Source: a virus. From it: a stretch of 64,000 nt of DNA. The position numbers and the translations under genes are program-made. Below the pieces are notes generated by a model. That model saw nothing but the letters and a program-made list of their open reading frames with translations, had not been told where the DNA came from and did not search any database. Below, piece after piece: positions 50,101 to 59,574 of the stretch (within the stretch, counting starts at the first letter, position 1; every line of letters begins with the position of its first letter). The DNA is taken from the IMG/VR virus record IMGVR_UViG_3300025887_000013, positions 20,827 to 84,826 of that record; one strand, given 5' to 3'.

Positions 50101-53031
50101 AACGAATGGTTTGGTGTAGATCCTTCTGACCTAGAAGCTGGTGATGCTGCAACTTCATTTGTAAGTGGTACATCAACTTCGATAACACACAATAGTTCGG
50201 ATCCTGTTCTTATTGGTACCGAGACAACCGAAACTCTCGGTGAGTGGGTTGAAGTCGGTCATGTGACCGATGTGGAAACTCTTTATACCGAAACTGTAGA
50301 AGTATCACGTGAACGTGAAGAAGAAATCTCACGTACAGTAATAGATTCTTGGTGGAACAATAATTATTGGGGTGGTTGGACTGGTAACTGGTCTGGTTCT
50401 TACTTTGGCTTAGGTGGAACAGGTTCTTATTCATATGGTTATTACAACCCTTGGACTGCCGAACAAATTACCACTGATATGTGGGATGTTGTTACTACCG
50501 AAACTAGAGATAAAGTTAAGACTGTTAACACATCTACTTATGAAACCACACGCACAATCGAAACTGAAAATGCGTATGAGTCTACTACGGATACCACAAC
50601 AACAACAACAACTTCCAATACAGTAAACCGTATTGCGAGTGAATCAACTATCCGTGACGTAGTTGGTAAAAAGGTTATCGATGTATCGGTCATTCCTTTC
50701 ATGCGTTCGATTGATATTCAATTCAAAGCTGAAGGTCTGCGTCCTAATACACAGTACTTCCCATTCTTTGATGGTTCTAACGTATCTTCTTTCTGTAGGG
50801 AACAGAATAAGTTCAGTACTTGGGCTCAACGCAATTACCTTGCATCTAAAAGTACTGAAGATGGTGAAGGTGTTCAACGTACTACCCAAGAACATAGTTC
50901 TGGTAAGACCAACCTTATATCTGACGCAGAAGGTAGTATTATTGGTTCGTTCGAAGTACCTAACAACCAAGCAATGCGTTTCTACACAGGGCCTCGTGAG
51001 TTTGCATTACTTGACGTAAATGTCAATGACTTCAGTGCTGCAATGTCTTATGGTAGAGCAATGTTCCACTCTAGAGGTGTTCTCGAAGAGTATGAAGATG
51101 AAGTCGAAGTAACTCGCGTACTTAAAATCGTAGGTAACAGTACCAGTGATGTTGATAGAACAATTGCTTCAAGTTCAACTGTATGGACTGAATCTGTTAT
51201 CTCGACAGAAATTGCTACAGATGTAGTATCTACCGAAACATATTCTACTCTGGTCGGTGATACCACATCATCTACAGAACATGTTGGTGAAACTTCTGAG
51301 GTAAATTATCTCAACCAAATCACTCCGGTAGATCATGTAACAGACACTACAGTTCCTCCGGGCGGTGCGGTGACTGATGCCGACCTAACTCCAGTAGAAA
51401 GAACTACTCGACGGGGTAAAGCTGGTGCCCTTTACAGACATACCAATAATAGACTAGAATATAACGATCCAATCGCGCAGACCTTCTTGGTTAAACAAAT
51501 TGCCGGTGTATTCATTACATCTGTTGATGTTTACTTTGCAAGTAAGTCTTCTTCTGCTCCTGTATTCTGTGAGTTGAGACCTACTGTGAATGGCGTTCCG
51601 TCTTCAAGTAAGATTATTGCAACTAAGAAATTATCTGCAAGTCAAGTATCTCTTGTTCCAGAAGGATCTACCAACAAACAAATGTTGCAGAATGCTACTA
51701 CGTTTACATTTGATCATCCGGTATTTGTTGCGGGTGGAGAGTATGCACTCGTACTAAGACCGGGCAACAATGATCCGGACTATAACGTATATGTTGCAAC
51801 TGTCGGTGAACACCAATTGAACTCTAACGAAGCGTTCATCTCACAACAAACAACTCTGGGTGGATTCTTTAAATCTCAGAATGCTAAATTGTGGGAACCT
51901 TCTAGTGGTCAAGATCTTTCATACAGAATCAATGTTGCTAAGTTTGAAACCTCTGGTAATGCTATCCTTGAGAATGCAAACATACCTCCAGTATCTTTGT
52001 CTAAAGATCCTTTGGTAGTGGATTCTGGATCTAACGCAGTACGTGTTATGTTCAAAGGTCACGGCCTTAGAGATGGTGATAAGACTTGGATTCGAGGTAT
52101 CGACTCTGCAACTGACTTTGGTAACGGTTTGACCGGTGCAGATGTTAATGGGGTACGTACTGTTATCGATTTTGATAACTCTGGTTACACCTATGCTGCA
52201 ACTTCATCTGCGACCTCTCGTAAGTGGTTCGGTGGTTCTTCTGTAACTTCTCAGAGAAACATGAACTTCGAAGTATTGAGACCCGAGATTGATATCAAAC
52301 AACCAGGCGAGACTAACTACACTATGTCGATTAAGACTACTAGTCAGTCCGCATTGGCAGGAAGTCAAGTTCGATTTGTTAAAGATGGTTCATATAACAT
52401 CATTGAGAACAAGAAGAATAATGAGTTCACAAATCCTCGTGCACTATTTAACAGACGCACCGAGAATCTGTCAACCGCAGGTAAACTCAATGGCGAGAGA
52501 TCTACTACTGTACAGTTAACATTGAAGACAACCAATCCATACTTGTCTCCAGTCATTGATTTACAACGTTGTAAGTTGAACACTATTCACAACATGATCT
52601 CTAGACAAGATTCTTCGTCTACGGATGGTTTCAATGTACCATTATCTTATGTCGGTGAGACTAACCCTCTATATGGTACTGAGTCTGCAAAACATGTTAC
52701 TAAAATAACAACTCTTACCGAACAGGCTGTTGGACTGAAGATCTTACTTGCTGCGAATAGACCTCCTGAGTCAGACTTCCAAGTTTATTGGAAAGTCGCA
52801 AGTGCGGGTGATGACATTAAGAGATCCGCATGGACTCTGGTTAATTCCGAAACCGTTCTACCAGTTGATACTAACAAGAACGTGTTCCGTGAATACCGTT
52901 ATCTTGTAGGTGGTGATGGTGGTACTATGTCACCATTCACACAGTTCCAAGTTAAGATTGTTATGAGATCGACCAACAGTGCGAAAGTACCTACATTCCG
53001 TGACTTGAGAATTATATCACTGGCAGTATAA
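47149..53031 (+). CDS. Giant virion structural protein with DUF4815-like N-terminus (1960 aa)
   Basis: The N-terminus, NYSRILFNAGRALQARELTQ and IQKEIKRFADNIF, is the DUF4815 type found in large marine phage baseplate/fibre proteins. Long beta-rich segments follow. Around residues 1065-1105 there is a Trp/Tyr/Gly/Asn-rich segment (WWNNNYWGGWTGNW, YFGLGGTGSYSYGYY), then a Thr-rich run (about 1135-1165). A middle region about 1400-1600 has VFITSVDVYFASKSSSAPVF, common in gp10/receptor-proximal proteins. The C-terminus, RDLRIISLAV, is typical. Probably a baseplate-peripheral protein that anchors fibres (gp7/gp10-like role); exact part unknown. Confidence 0.75.
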   Translation: MPNTFTEQTFRSTYKDDHADSDNYSRILFNAGRALQARELTQMQTIIQKEIKRFADNIFQKDGVPTKAGGVAPNNHYAFIKIENDQNNSFDTVSALKGVVLTGADSSIKVKIYEAVASVNSDPDTLFVQYLDNPNTQSPSLPLTTSTFVTPGEVLSNGSNINLTVQTINTSTNPAVGYGSQVEVGQSEFYVQGHFVFCPKQSLFLDKYKNFQTADIGFKVIQDIITVSDTDALYDNQNVTPNRASPGADRYRIRLVLTRRDQMVTGDTFVYFGRIEGGRLVDQQSDDEGFNRVRNHVATRVREINGDFIQKYWKLRVEPNGTNASSTLMLKVDPGTAYIDGYRAATTSTRNIPIPKARDTIAREEEQIGIDYGNYYYFDSGVGMLDIDTCEEVTLYAGFDGADSAIGTAHIRALTEGSTGLRTGGYTYVRPPLYKAHLFDIQRDNYNYSLRDVKSIKSSTNTHYINLVQVTGNGGSIVHEPKKNALLFDTPLRRPKSFTDVTMTFMKKYNFTASGTSHTITLTDAGERFVNESDILVASATEFAPSSVASNIQSGNTDILFSGLSNGVAYEAIVFIRKTNASVKTKTLTETVVTASLDSDGAGVYFLPLGKSDVYSIQRVSLNDSDGEDVFTSFLFDAGNRTTHQDDSRLIYSGGGFDSAGQSVFVRYKYFEPSVSGQFYAVNSYDGQLDYLKVPGQKLPDGGLLSLRDAIDFRPSTDGSGSFSAGSICPLPVPTDTITTDAEYYLPRADRLVISKQGELRYITGSSSLSPKYPDVPVDCIDLYKLKLNANTMHTQDLRTTLIPRKGYTMQDINKLEEKVDRLEEMTTLSLLELNTKMMNVLDSAGNDRAKSGFFVDNFKSHSHSQTKSPEYRAAIDKRGKLLRPTFVEDCADLFYDSDHVGQLRTGVFGDFVMLNHTEIAYEAQELASGTENLAPFYVPTIVGSVELSPETDSWKETQKIGETVVGRSSEFDLKHALNWNNSENEWFGVDPSDLEAGDAATSFVSGTSTSITHNSSDPVLIGTETTETLGEWVEVGHVTDVETLYTETVEVSREREEEISRTVIDSWWNNNYWGGWTGNWSGSYFGLGGTGSYSYGYYNPWTAEQITTDMWDVVTTETRDKVKTVNTSTYETTRTIETENAYESTTDTTTTTTTSNTVNRIASESTIRDVVGKKVIDVSVIPFMRSIDIQFKAEGLRPNTQYFPFFDGSNVSSFCREQNKFSTWAQRNYLASKSTEDGEGVQRTTQEHSSGKTNLISDAEGSIIGSFEVPNNQAMRFYTGPREFALLDVNVNDFSAAMSYGRAMFHSRGVLEEYEDEVEVTRVLKIVGNSTSDVDRTIASSSTVWTESVISTEIATDVVSTETYSTLVGDTTSSTEHVGETSEVNYLNQITPVDHVTDTTVPPGGAVTDADLTPVERTTRRGKAGALYRHTNNRLEYNDPIAQTFLVKQIAGVFITSVDVYFASKSSSAPVFCELRPTVNGVPSSSKIIATKKLSASQVSLVPEGSTNKQMLQNATTFTFDHPVFVAGGEYALVLRPGNNDPDYNVYVATVGEHQLNSNEAFISQQTTLGGFFKSQNAKLWEPSSGQDLSYRINVAKFETSGNAILENANIPPVSLSKDPLVVDSGSNAVRVMFKGHGLRDGDKTWIRGIDSATDFGNGLTGADVNGVRTVIDFDNSGYTYAATSSATSRKWFGGSSVTSQRNMNFEVLRPEIDIKQPGETNYTMSIKTTSQSALAGSQVRFVKDGSYNIIENKKNNEFTNPRALFNRRTENLSTAGKLNGERSTTVQLTLKTTNPYLSPVIDLQRCKLNTIHNMISRQDSSSTDGFNVPLSYVGETNPLYGTESAKHVTKITTLTEQAVGLKILLAANRPPESDFQVYWKVASAGDDIKRSAWTLVNSETVLPVDTNKNVFREYRYLVGGDGGTMSPFTQFQVKIVMRSTNSAKVPTFRDLRIISLAV

Positions 53032-53032
53032 T

Positions 53033-53266
53033 ATGAAAAAGAGACAATTGGTACACGTAAAAGATGAACCCGATTTTGCAAGAGATGCAGAGTCGGGTGC
53101 CATTATTAATATAAATAGAAGTGAAATACAACTTGCACGGGAACAGAAGAAACTCCGTAAACAAAAGATGCAAGATGAAAAGAATCTTAAAGTAAAGGTT
53201 GATAGACTAGAGTCAGATATCCATGATATCAAATCCTTACTTTCACAACTAGTAGAGAAACTATAG
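53033..53266 (+). CDS. Small coiled-coil protein conserved beside fibre genes (77 aa)
   Basis: KKRQLVHVKDEPDFARDAES then IININRSEIQLAREQKKLRK and a final heptad helix (DRLESDIHDIKSLLSQLVEK). Similar small proteins occur beside structural genes in marine T4-like phages. It starts one base after the previous stop and ends at the base before the next ATG. Possibly an assembly chaperone or fibre connector. Contains a late promoter sequence inside. Confidence 0.75.
   Translation: MKKRQLVHVKDEPDFARDAESGAIININRSEIQLAREQKKLRKQKMQDEKNLKVKVDRLESDIHDIKSLLSQLVEKL
53110..53117 (+). promoter_or_regulatory. T4-type late promoter inside a small gene
   Basis: Exact TATAAATA within 53033-53266, about 150 bases before the repeat-fibre gene at 53267. 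Position fits an extra promoter for that gene, but the match could be incidental. Confidence 0.5.
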
Positions 53267-56200
53267 ATGTCAAGACCATTTACGAAACTAAGTGACTCGT
53301 TCAAGACAATGCGAGACAACCAGAACACTGTCTCTTATAATGTTGGCGATCCGGTGGATCTTCTCACTCACGGTGATAGTGATGTGGTCATGGCCATCAA
53401 CGAAATCGAAAGGGTGTTTGACGCATCTTCCGGTGAAATCATTTATCCTACGGGAAATGCCCTCCAAGGGGAAACTCAAACTCGTTTACTAATCAGTACT
53501 AATCAAGCAAGTGGTACTGATGTACAATTCAATGTCGGTGCAAACTTCAACGTTGATGCGGTAGGTGATATTAATTTAGATGCCGGTGGATCTAACATCA
53601 ACTTCCTTGATGATTCGGTCAGTCGTATTGCATTCACATTAGGTACCACTAACACAGTTGGTGTGACTGGTATCCTTGATCTTGATATTTCTTCTAACTT
53701 AGATATCGATGTATCTGGTGATACAACTCTTACCTCTACCGGTGCAACTAGAATAGAAACGACCACATACACTGTCGATGCGTCCGGAGATATTATCCTT
53801 GATGCTGATGGTGGTAATGTCACATTCAAAGATGCTGGTGTCACAGAGTACGACTTTGCTACTGACGGTACAGTTTCTCGTACCGGAAACTTGACATTTG
53901 ACATCTCGGGTGATATAATCTTCGATGCAGATGGGGCAAACATTACATACAAAGATGGTGGTGTTACTCGTATTGCATATACGATGGGTACCACTAACAC
54001 CGAAGCCGTAACTGGCAATTATACTCTTGATGTGTCTGGTAATATTATACTAGATGCGGACGGTGGAAACATCGACCTAAAAGACGGTGGAGTATCTAGA
54101 TTTGAATACGGACTTGGTACATCTAATACCTTAGACATTACAGGTAATCTAACTCAAACCGTCTCAGGCAACTTCTCAGACAGTGCAAATGGTACTCGTG
54201 ACATCACCTCAACTGGTGCGATGTCTCATACCACTCTTGGTACTCTCACCACAACATCATTGGGACAAACCCATAATGTGGCGGGAAACTTCACTGTTGA
54301 TGCATCTGGAGATATTACTCTCGATGCTGATGGTGGACAACTATATCTAACAGATGGTGGTGCCAATAAGGTAACATATAATTTCGGTACGAATCAAGAG
54401 ATTGATGTTGTCGGTTCTTTGATCTTTGATGTTGCCGATGATATTGTATTGGATGCCGGTGGTGGTGACATTGACCTCAAACAAGCTGGAACGACTCGTT
54501 TTGCTTACGGACTGGGTTCAGCAAATACTTTAGATGTTACAGGTACACTCACTACTACTACTTCGGGTAACAACACCCTTACAGTGGCAGGAGATCACTC
54601 TGACAGTGCTTCTGGTACTCGTGACATCTCTTCGACTAACGGTATTAATATCGACACTCGTGGCCCGATGACGAATACTGCGGGTGGTGCGTTCAATCTT
54701 GTTACTGAATCAAACATGGGTCTTACCGCTGGTGGTAACCTAACCGCAGATGTTGAGGGTGATATTAACCTTGATGCAAATGGCGGTAATGTTACACTTA
54801 AAGATAATGGGGCGATCAGATTCGACTTCGTTATGGGTGCGAATCAAGAGATTGACGTACCCACCGGCAACTTAACTGTCGATGTGGCAGGTGATATAGT
54901 ACTGGATGCAGACGGTGGAGACATCGACTTCAAAGATGCAGGTACTTCTCGTTTCTCATATGGAATGGGTGCGTCAAACACTTTAGATGTTAACGGTAAT
55001 CTTACACAAACTGTATCAGGTAACCAATCTGATAGTGCTGGTGGTACTTACTCAGTTACTTCTAGTGGTGCAATGTCTCATACTACTTTGGGTACATTGA
55101 CCACAACATCATTGGGACAAACCCATACAGCAGACGGTAATTACTTGATCGATGCTTCTGGTGATATTACACTTGACGCAGATGGAAACGACATTTACTT
55201 CAAAGACGGTGCATCCACACGCATCCGTCATCAATTAGGTGCAACAAACAACATCACTGTTACCGGAGATTATAATATATCGGTAAGTGATTCTGCATCT
55301 TTGTCTACTACAAATGGTTATAGTCTAACTATTGGTGGTTCGGTAAAAGAGAATATTACCGTAAACAAAACTACTACTGTTGGTGGCACATTAGTAAATG
55401 CTATCATCGGTGCATTAAATGATAGTGCGGACTCGTATGGTCTGACTACTACAGGTAGTATTGTACAGACTGCCGGTGGATCTACATCTACTACCGCAGG
55501 AACAACTGCAACCATCAATGCAGGAACAAATATTCTTCTTGATGCAGAAGGTGATATTACACTTGACGCGAATGGCGCGGACATCTTCTTCAAGGATGGC
55601 GGTGTCACTAAGTTCACCTATAACCTTGGTACAAACCAAGAAGTTGATGTTGTAGGAAATCTGACGTATGATGTCTCCGGTGATATTATACTTGATGCAG
55701 ACGGTGGTAATGTATTCCTTAAAGATGCAACCGTTCAGTTTGGTGAATTCCGAAACTCTGGCAATTATCTGGACATTTATTCTGGTACTGGTCTTGCAAT
55801 CGAAATGGATTCAGATAAGGTAGAGATACATGGTCGTGCATTCTACACTGACGAAGATCTAGACACTACCGCACAAGATGTCGCGGGTGGTATCAATGAA
55901 CTTCATTTGCAACTAGATAGTGCAGTTACCGAGATAGAGTCCGAGAAACTTATAACCCGTGCGCATCTGGACATTATACAGTCCGGTGGTACAACTGCGA
56001 ACATGTCAGGAACAGGTATCTCCACACTGGATACAACAAGTAAGTTTATTGTTCCGGCTATCAATGAGATCCACACCCAACTGGATAGTGCGGTTGGTGA
56101 GATTGAAGTTGTAAAGGGTAGAGTTACAAGTAACGATACTGACATTCTTAACTTGAGTAATCGAGTGGGACAGTTGAATCAACTTGATAGTTCTGCGCCA

Positions 56201-56308
56201 GGCAACTTCTTCGAAGGTATAAATAATGATAGTATTGTTAAAGCGTTAAATGAACTGGCATCTAGAACTGTCTTAATCTATGACGAAAACGGTACTCTTC
56301 TAAACTAA
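53267..56308 (+). CDS. Tail fibre with tandem beta-strand repeats (1013 aa)
   Basis: After a 95-residue head (SYNVGDPVDLLTHGDSDVVM), the protein has about 11 copies of a unit with core SGDIILDADGGNVTFKD, each followed by R-x-x-Y-x-(L/M)-G-x-x-N-T/Q-x-x-V-x-G. Two copies of SHTTLGTLTTTSLGQTH separate blocks. Such periodicity suggests a beta-helix or stacked trimeric beta-roll shaft. The C-terminal 200 residues (SAVTEIESEKLITRAHLDII and SAVGEIEVVKGRVTSNDTDI) form helical coiled coils and end NELASRTVLIYDENGTLLN. Likely a fibre shaft or connector. Confidence 0.82.
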   Translation: MSRPFTKLSDSFKTMRDNQNTVSYNVGDPVDLLTHGDSDVVMAINEIERVFDASSGEIIYPTGNALQGETQTRLLISTNQASGTDVQFNVGANFNVDAVGDINLDAGGSNINFLDDSVSRIAFTLGTTNTVGVTGILDLDISSNLDIDVSGDTTLTSTGATRIETTTYTVDASGDIILDADGGNVTFKDAGVTEYDFATDGTVSRTGNLTFDISGDIIFDADGANITYKDGGVTRIAYTMGTTNTEAVTGNYTLDVSGNIILDADGGNIDLKDGGVSRFEYGLGTSNTLDITGNLTQTVSGNFSDSANGTRDITSTGAMSHTTLGTLTTTSLGQTHNVAGNFTVDASGDITLDADGGQLYLTDGGANKVTYNFGTNQEIDVVGSLIFDVADDIVLDAGGGDIDLKQAGTTRFAYGLGSANTLDVTGTLTTTTSGNNTLTVAGDHSDSASGTRDISSTNGINIDTRGPMTNTAGGAFNLVTESNMGLTAGGNLTADVEGDINLDANGGNVTLKDNGAIRFDFVMGANQEIDVPTGNLTVDVAGDIVLDADGGDIDFKDAGTSRFSYGMGASNTLDVNGNLTQTVSGNQSDSAGGTYSVTSSGAMSHTTLGTLTTTSLGQTHTADGNYLIDASGDITLDADGNDIYFKDGASTRIRHQLGATNNITVTGDYNISVSDSASLSTTNGYSLTIGGSVKENITVNKTTTVGGTLVNAIIGALNDSADSYGLTTTGSIVQTAGGSTSTTAGTTATINAGTNILLDAEGDITLDANGADIFFKDGGVTKFTYNLGTNQEVDVVGNLTYDVSGDIILDADGGNVFLKDATVQFGEFRNSGNYLDIYSGTGLAIEMDSDKVEIHGRAFYTDEDLDTTAQDVAGGINELHLQLDSAVTEIESEKLITRAHLDIIQSGGTTANMSGTGISTLDTTSKFIVPAINEIHTQLDSAVGEIEVVKGRVTSNDTDILNLSNRVGQLNQLDSSAPGNFFEGINNDSIVKALNELASRTVLIYDENGTLLN
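53560..55725 (+). repeat. Array of about 11 coding repeats (fibre shaft)
   Basis: Repeating DNA encoding the GDI-x-LDA-x-G-x-x-(I/V)-x-(F/L)-KD core; unit length varies, from about 50 residues upwards with insertions. The DNA is diverged at third positions, so the array is old rather than a recent expansion. Confidence 0.8.
56218..56225 (+). promoter_or_regulatory. T4-type late promoter at end of fibre gene
   Basis: Exact TATAAATA about 100 bases before ATG 56323, inside the preceding gene. Confidence 0.6.
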
Positions 56309-56322
56309 TAGTAGGAAAGAGA

Positions 56323-59300
56323 ATGTCAGATAATAAGACATTACCGTTAAAATTAAAAGACATTAATGGTAATCTCCAACAGATAAATGCAACCGAGAAA
56401 AATTATGTTGCCTACCTCGCAGGACTACAGAACGCAATTGCGGACAGTAGCGATGTAGGGCTTCTTACGCTCAGTGCAAGTGGAAATAGGTCTCTTGGAT
56501 CTCTGACGGATACCTATTATCCAGAACCCGTTGGAACTCATCCATATAATGCCCAATCGGTTATTACCACCACAACAAATTTACATCAGATCAATGGTAC
56601 CGCACTAGAGAATGATAGTGATTGGAGAAAACCAGTCGGACATTATGAAAGTAATGTATATGAAATGTCGGATAATGATCTGAACACTTTCATCGATGAT
56701 ATCAATGGTCGTATCGCACTATCTGACTATCCAGGCTCTCTCAAGTTGTCTTCGACCAGACCTAGTGCAGACTATGACATTCTAGTCCCTAGTGTTTTGC
56801 ATGATCAACGTGCTGACTCTTCGGGGAACCCATATACTGTAAATGACTATAGTATATGGCGTAGAACTGCAATGACTGCTCCAACTTCGGTCACTCTCGC
56901 GGGACTGAAGAGAAGTAGTGGCGACAGTGGTGATTATCAAGGACTTCAAAAGTTAACTGATCGTCAAGTTCAAGTGACTATTGGTCAACGTGCAAAGACT
57001 AGACGTGCAATTGATGGCGCGGTCGGATCATATGAACTTAGAACTTCTTCGCAGGGTATACCTGTCGGTGGCACTTGGAAGAATGTAGGTAGTGCTGCAA
57101 ACACCATTCGTGTTGTCAGTGAACAGAACTATACTCGCACACGAGCATCTTTATACACGAGAACTAGACCTTCGGCTTACGCTGATGATTACACTCGCAC
57201 AGGGACAGTTTCATATGCCGGTGAATTCACAGGCAATTACACCAGAGAATTTATAGGAGACTATACCAGAGAATTTACGGGCAATTATACCGGTGATTTT
57301 ACTGGCGACTATTCTAGAGACTTTGCGGGTAACTATTCTAGAGACTTTGCGGGTAACTATAGTGGAAATTACACAGGTGACTACCTTCGCCACTTTTCAC
57401 GTACCTTTTTTAGAGATTTCATAGCGACACGTATCAGTTCATATGCCGGTAACTATGCTGGCAATTATACCAGAGACTTCACACGGACTCGGGAATCGGC
57501 TTATGGTAGAATCCGTACATCTAGTTATTCCAGAGACTTTGCAGGCGAATATACTAGATCGTTTCTTGGCAACTATGCTGGTAACTATGTAGGTGAATAT
57601 ACACGCATCTCGACACGTGAGAGACCATCTACCTATACCAGAACAAGAATAGTAAGTAGAAATTCCAGTTACACTGGCGATTATACCAGACTTTTCTCTG
57701 GACAATATGCACGTGACTACACCAGAATTAGGGCATCAACTTACACTGGCGATTATACCAGAGATTTCTCTGGACAATATGCACGTGACTTTACTAGAAT
57801 TAGGGGATCAACTTACACTGGCGATTATACTGCCACATATATTGGTGAATATGCAGGTGACTTCACAAGAGATAGGGAATCAACTTACACTGGCGATTAT
57901 ACTGCCACATATATTGGTAACTATGCACGTGACTTCACTAGAATTAGAATTTCTTCATACTCCAGAAGCTTCATTGGTAACTATGCACGTGACTTCACAA
58001 GAGATAGAAGTTCAGCATATCTTAGATCCTTTGTTGGTGAATATGCACGTGACTATACAAGAAATAGAATTTCTACATATAATAGAAACTTCAGCAGAAC
58101 TCGTTTCTCAACATATATTGGCGACTTCACTCGAATATTAAACTTTACACGCACTTCGACATCCACATATGGTGCTGTTAGAGTAAGTAATTATACACGA
58201 GATCGTGTAGAATACCTAAAAAATACTTTTTACTTTACTGGTGATTACATAAGAGAGTTTGTGGGTGCTGGTTATTTGGGATTGCCGGGAGAATATACTC
58301 GTAACCGTACATCTACTTTTGCAGGATTTGTGAATTCTGTCAGATACGACAAATCGGGTGGTGGTCTTTACTTTGCTGGCCCCGCTACGTATACCGGTGA
58401 CTTTATAGCTACTAGGACGGTTCCTTCATACATTGGTGATTTCACAAGAGTCAGTTCATATTTGAAGGGATCCGTTCGCGAATTTACTAGGACTCGGGTA
58501 TCTACTTATTCTAGAGAGTTTGCTGGGGAATACTCAAGAAACTTCGAAAGAGCCAGAGTATCAAGTTATAATAGATTGTTTGTTGGCGAATACTCAAGAA
58601 ACTATGAAAGAACTAGAAATTCGAATTACAACAGATCGTTTGCTGGGGAATATGCAAGAGACTTTACCAGAAATAGAGATTCTAGTTACATAAGAGTTAG
58701 ATCTTCTATTTTTGCGGGAGAATATGCGAGGGACTTTACCAGAAATAGAGATTCTAGTTACATAAGAGTTAGATCTTCTACTTTTGCGGGAGAATATGCA
58801 AGAGACTTTACCCGAGAAAGAAACAGTAATTATATACGGACTAGGTCTTCTACTTTCTCGGGACAGTATGCAAGAGACTTTACCCGAGAAAGAAACAGTA
58901 ATTATATACGGACTAGGGTTTCACTCTATACTGGTAACTATACCGGTGAATATACGAGAGACTATACCGGTAACTATACCGGTGATTATGCAGGTCTATT
59001 TACCAGAGTTAGATTAAATGATCGTGATTCGACATATATCAGAACTCGGGTATCGTCTTACCTTAAAGCGTTTGCTGGGGATTATACAAGAGATTTTGGC
59101 GGCAACTATACCGGAGGTTTCCTACGAATATCAACCAGAACAAGGTTCGATTCTTTCAGTAGAGCTCGGGTTTCGTCATACACAACTTTTAGAGGATCTT
59201 CATACGCTGGAGTTTATGCTGCGGATTATGTCGGTGATTATACTGGTGAGTTTACCAGAGATAGAAACTCCAACTATACCCGAGAAAGAAACAGTAATTA

Positions 59301-59526
59301 TATAAGAAATCGTGATTCCACATACACCAGAACTAGAGGATCTTCATATACTAGAGAGTCTACTCGAACAAGAACTGTAGATTTTGGCGGCAACTATATT
59401 GGTAATTATAGTAGAAACTTTGCCGGTAATTATTCCAGAGACTTTGTAGGAGACTACGTGGGTCAGACTATTAGGGATACTACATTCTCAGTTGAAACAT
59501 ATACTCTGTATGTAAGAACCGCATAA
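56323..59526 (+). CDS. Giant fibre A with four-residue aromatic/Arg repeats (1067 aa)
   Basis: N-terminal domain of about 265 residues (LPLKLKDINGNLQQINATEK, NDSDWRKPVGHYESNVYEMS, RIALSDYPGSLKLSSTRPSA, GSYELRTSSQGIPVGG) is shared with the next gene. The remaining roughly 780 residues are made almost wholly of [NDE]-[YF]-[TSAI]-[RG] tetrads such as NYTREFIGDYTREF, alternating with longer R-x-R-x-S-x-Y units. Cys, Trp and Met are nearly absent and Pro is rare. Net positive charge is very high. It ends in a short non-repeat tail (TFSVETYTLYVRTA). A receptor-contacting or polysaccharide-binding fibre is likely. AGGAAAGAG ribosome site. Confidence 0.85.
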   Translation: MSDNKTLPLKLKDINGNLQQINATEKNYVAYLAGLQNAIADSSDVGLLTLSASGNRSLGSLTDTYYPEPVGTHPYNAQSVITTTTNLHQINGTALENDSDWRKPVGHYESNVYEMSDNDLNTFIDDINGRIALSDYPGSLKLSSTRPSADYDILVPSVLHDQRADSSGNPYTVNDYSIWRRTAMTAPTSVTLAGLKRSSGDSGDYQGLQKLTDRQVQVTIGQRAKTRRAIDGAVGSYELRTSSQGIPVGGTWKNVGSAANTIRVVSEQNYTRTRASLYTRTRPSAYADDYTRTGTVSYAGEFTGNYTREFIGDYTREFTGNYTGDFTGDYSRDFAGNYSRDFAGNYSGNYTGDYLRHFSRTFFRDFIATRISSYAGNYAGNYTRDFTRTRESAYGRIRTSSYSRDFAGEYTRSFLGNYAGNYVGEYTRISTRERPSTYTRTRIVSRNSSYTGDYTRLFSGQYARDYTRIRASTYTGDYTRDFSGQYARDFTRIRGSTYTGDYTATYIGEYAGDFTRDRESTYTGDYTATYIGNYARDFTRIRISSYSRSFIGNYARDFTRDRSSAYLRSFVGEYARDYTRNRISTYNRNFSRTRFSTYIGDFTRILNFTRTSTSTYGAVRVSNYTRDRVEYLKNTFYFTGDYIREFVGAGYLGLPGEYTRNRTSTFAGFVNSVRYDKSGGGLYFAGPATYTGDFIATRTVPSYIGDFTRVSSYLKGSVREFTRTRVSTYSREFAGEYSRNFERARVSSYNRLFVGEYSRNYERTRNSNYNRSFAGEYARDFTRNRDSSYIRVRSSIFAGEYARDFTRNRDSSYIRVRSSTFAGEYARDFTRERNSNYIRTRSSTFSGQYARDFTRERNSNYIRTRVSLYTGNYTGEYTRDYTGNYTGDYAGLFTRVRLNDRDSTYIRTRVSSYLKAFAGDYTRDFGGNYTGGFLRISTRTRFDSFSRARVSSYTTFRGSSYAGVYAADYVGDYTGEFTRDRNSNYTRERNSNYIRNRDSTYTRTRGSSYTRESTRTRTVDFGGNYIGNYSRNFAGNYSRDFVGDYVGQTIRDTTFSVETYTLYVRTA
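58502..58935 (+). repeat. Tandem 60/72-bp coding repeats in fibre A
   Basis: Six successive units of 20 or 24 residues ending in GEY/GQY/GNY: two of 60 bp, then four of 72 bp. A 48-base stretch at 58660 is identical at 58732, and a 47-base stretch at 58799 is identical at 58871, both at exactly 72 bp distance, indicating recent duplication. Similar units without exact identity occur at 57660-58090. Confidence 0.85.
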
Positions 59527-59533
59527 ATAAACT

Positions 59534-59541
59534 TATAAATA
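59534..59541 (+). promoter_or_regulatory. T4-type late promoter
   Basis: Exact TATAAATA 34 bases before the GTG start of fibre B; a near copy CATAAATA at 59522 overlaps the stop of fibre A. Confidence 0.8.
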
Positions 59542-59574
59542 GAAATAAGTTTAATAAATTAGAGAAGTGAATTT

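Noticed and set aside
53503-54018. Minus-strand frame opposite the repeat fibre
   Set aside because: It results from the repetitive codon pattern of the fibre; periodic translation without own features.
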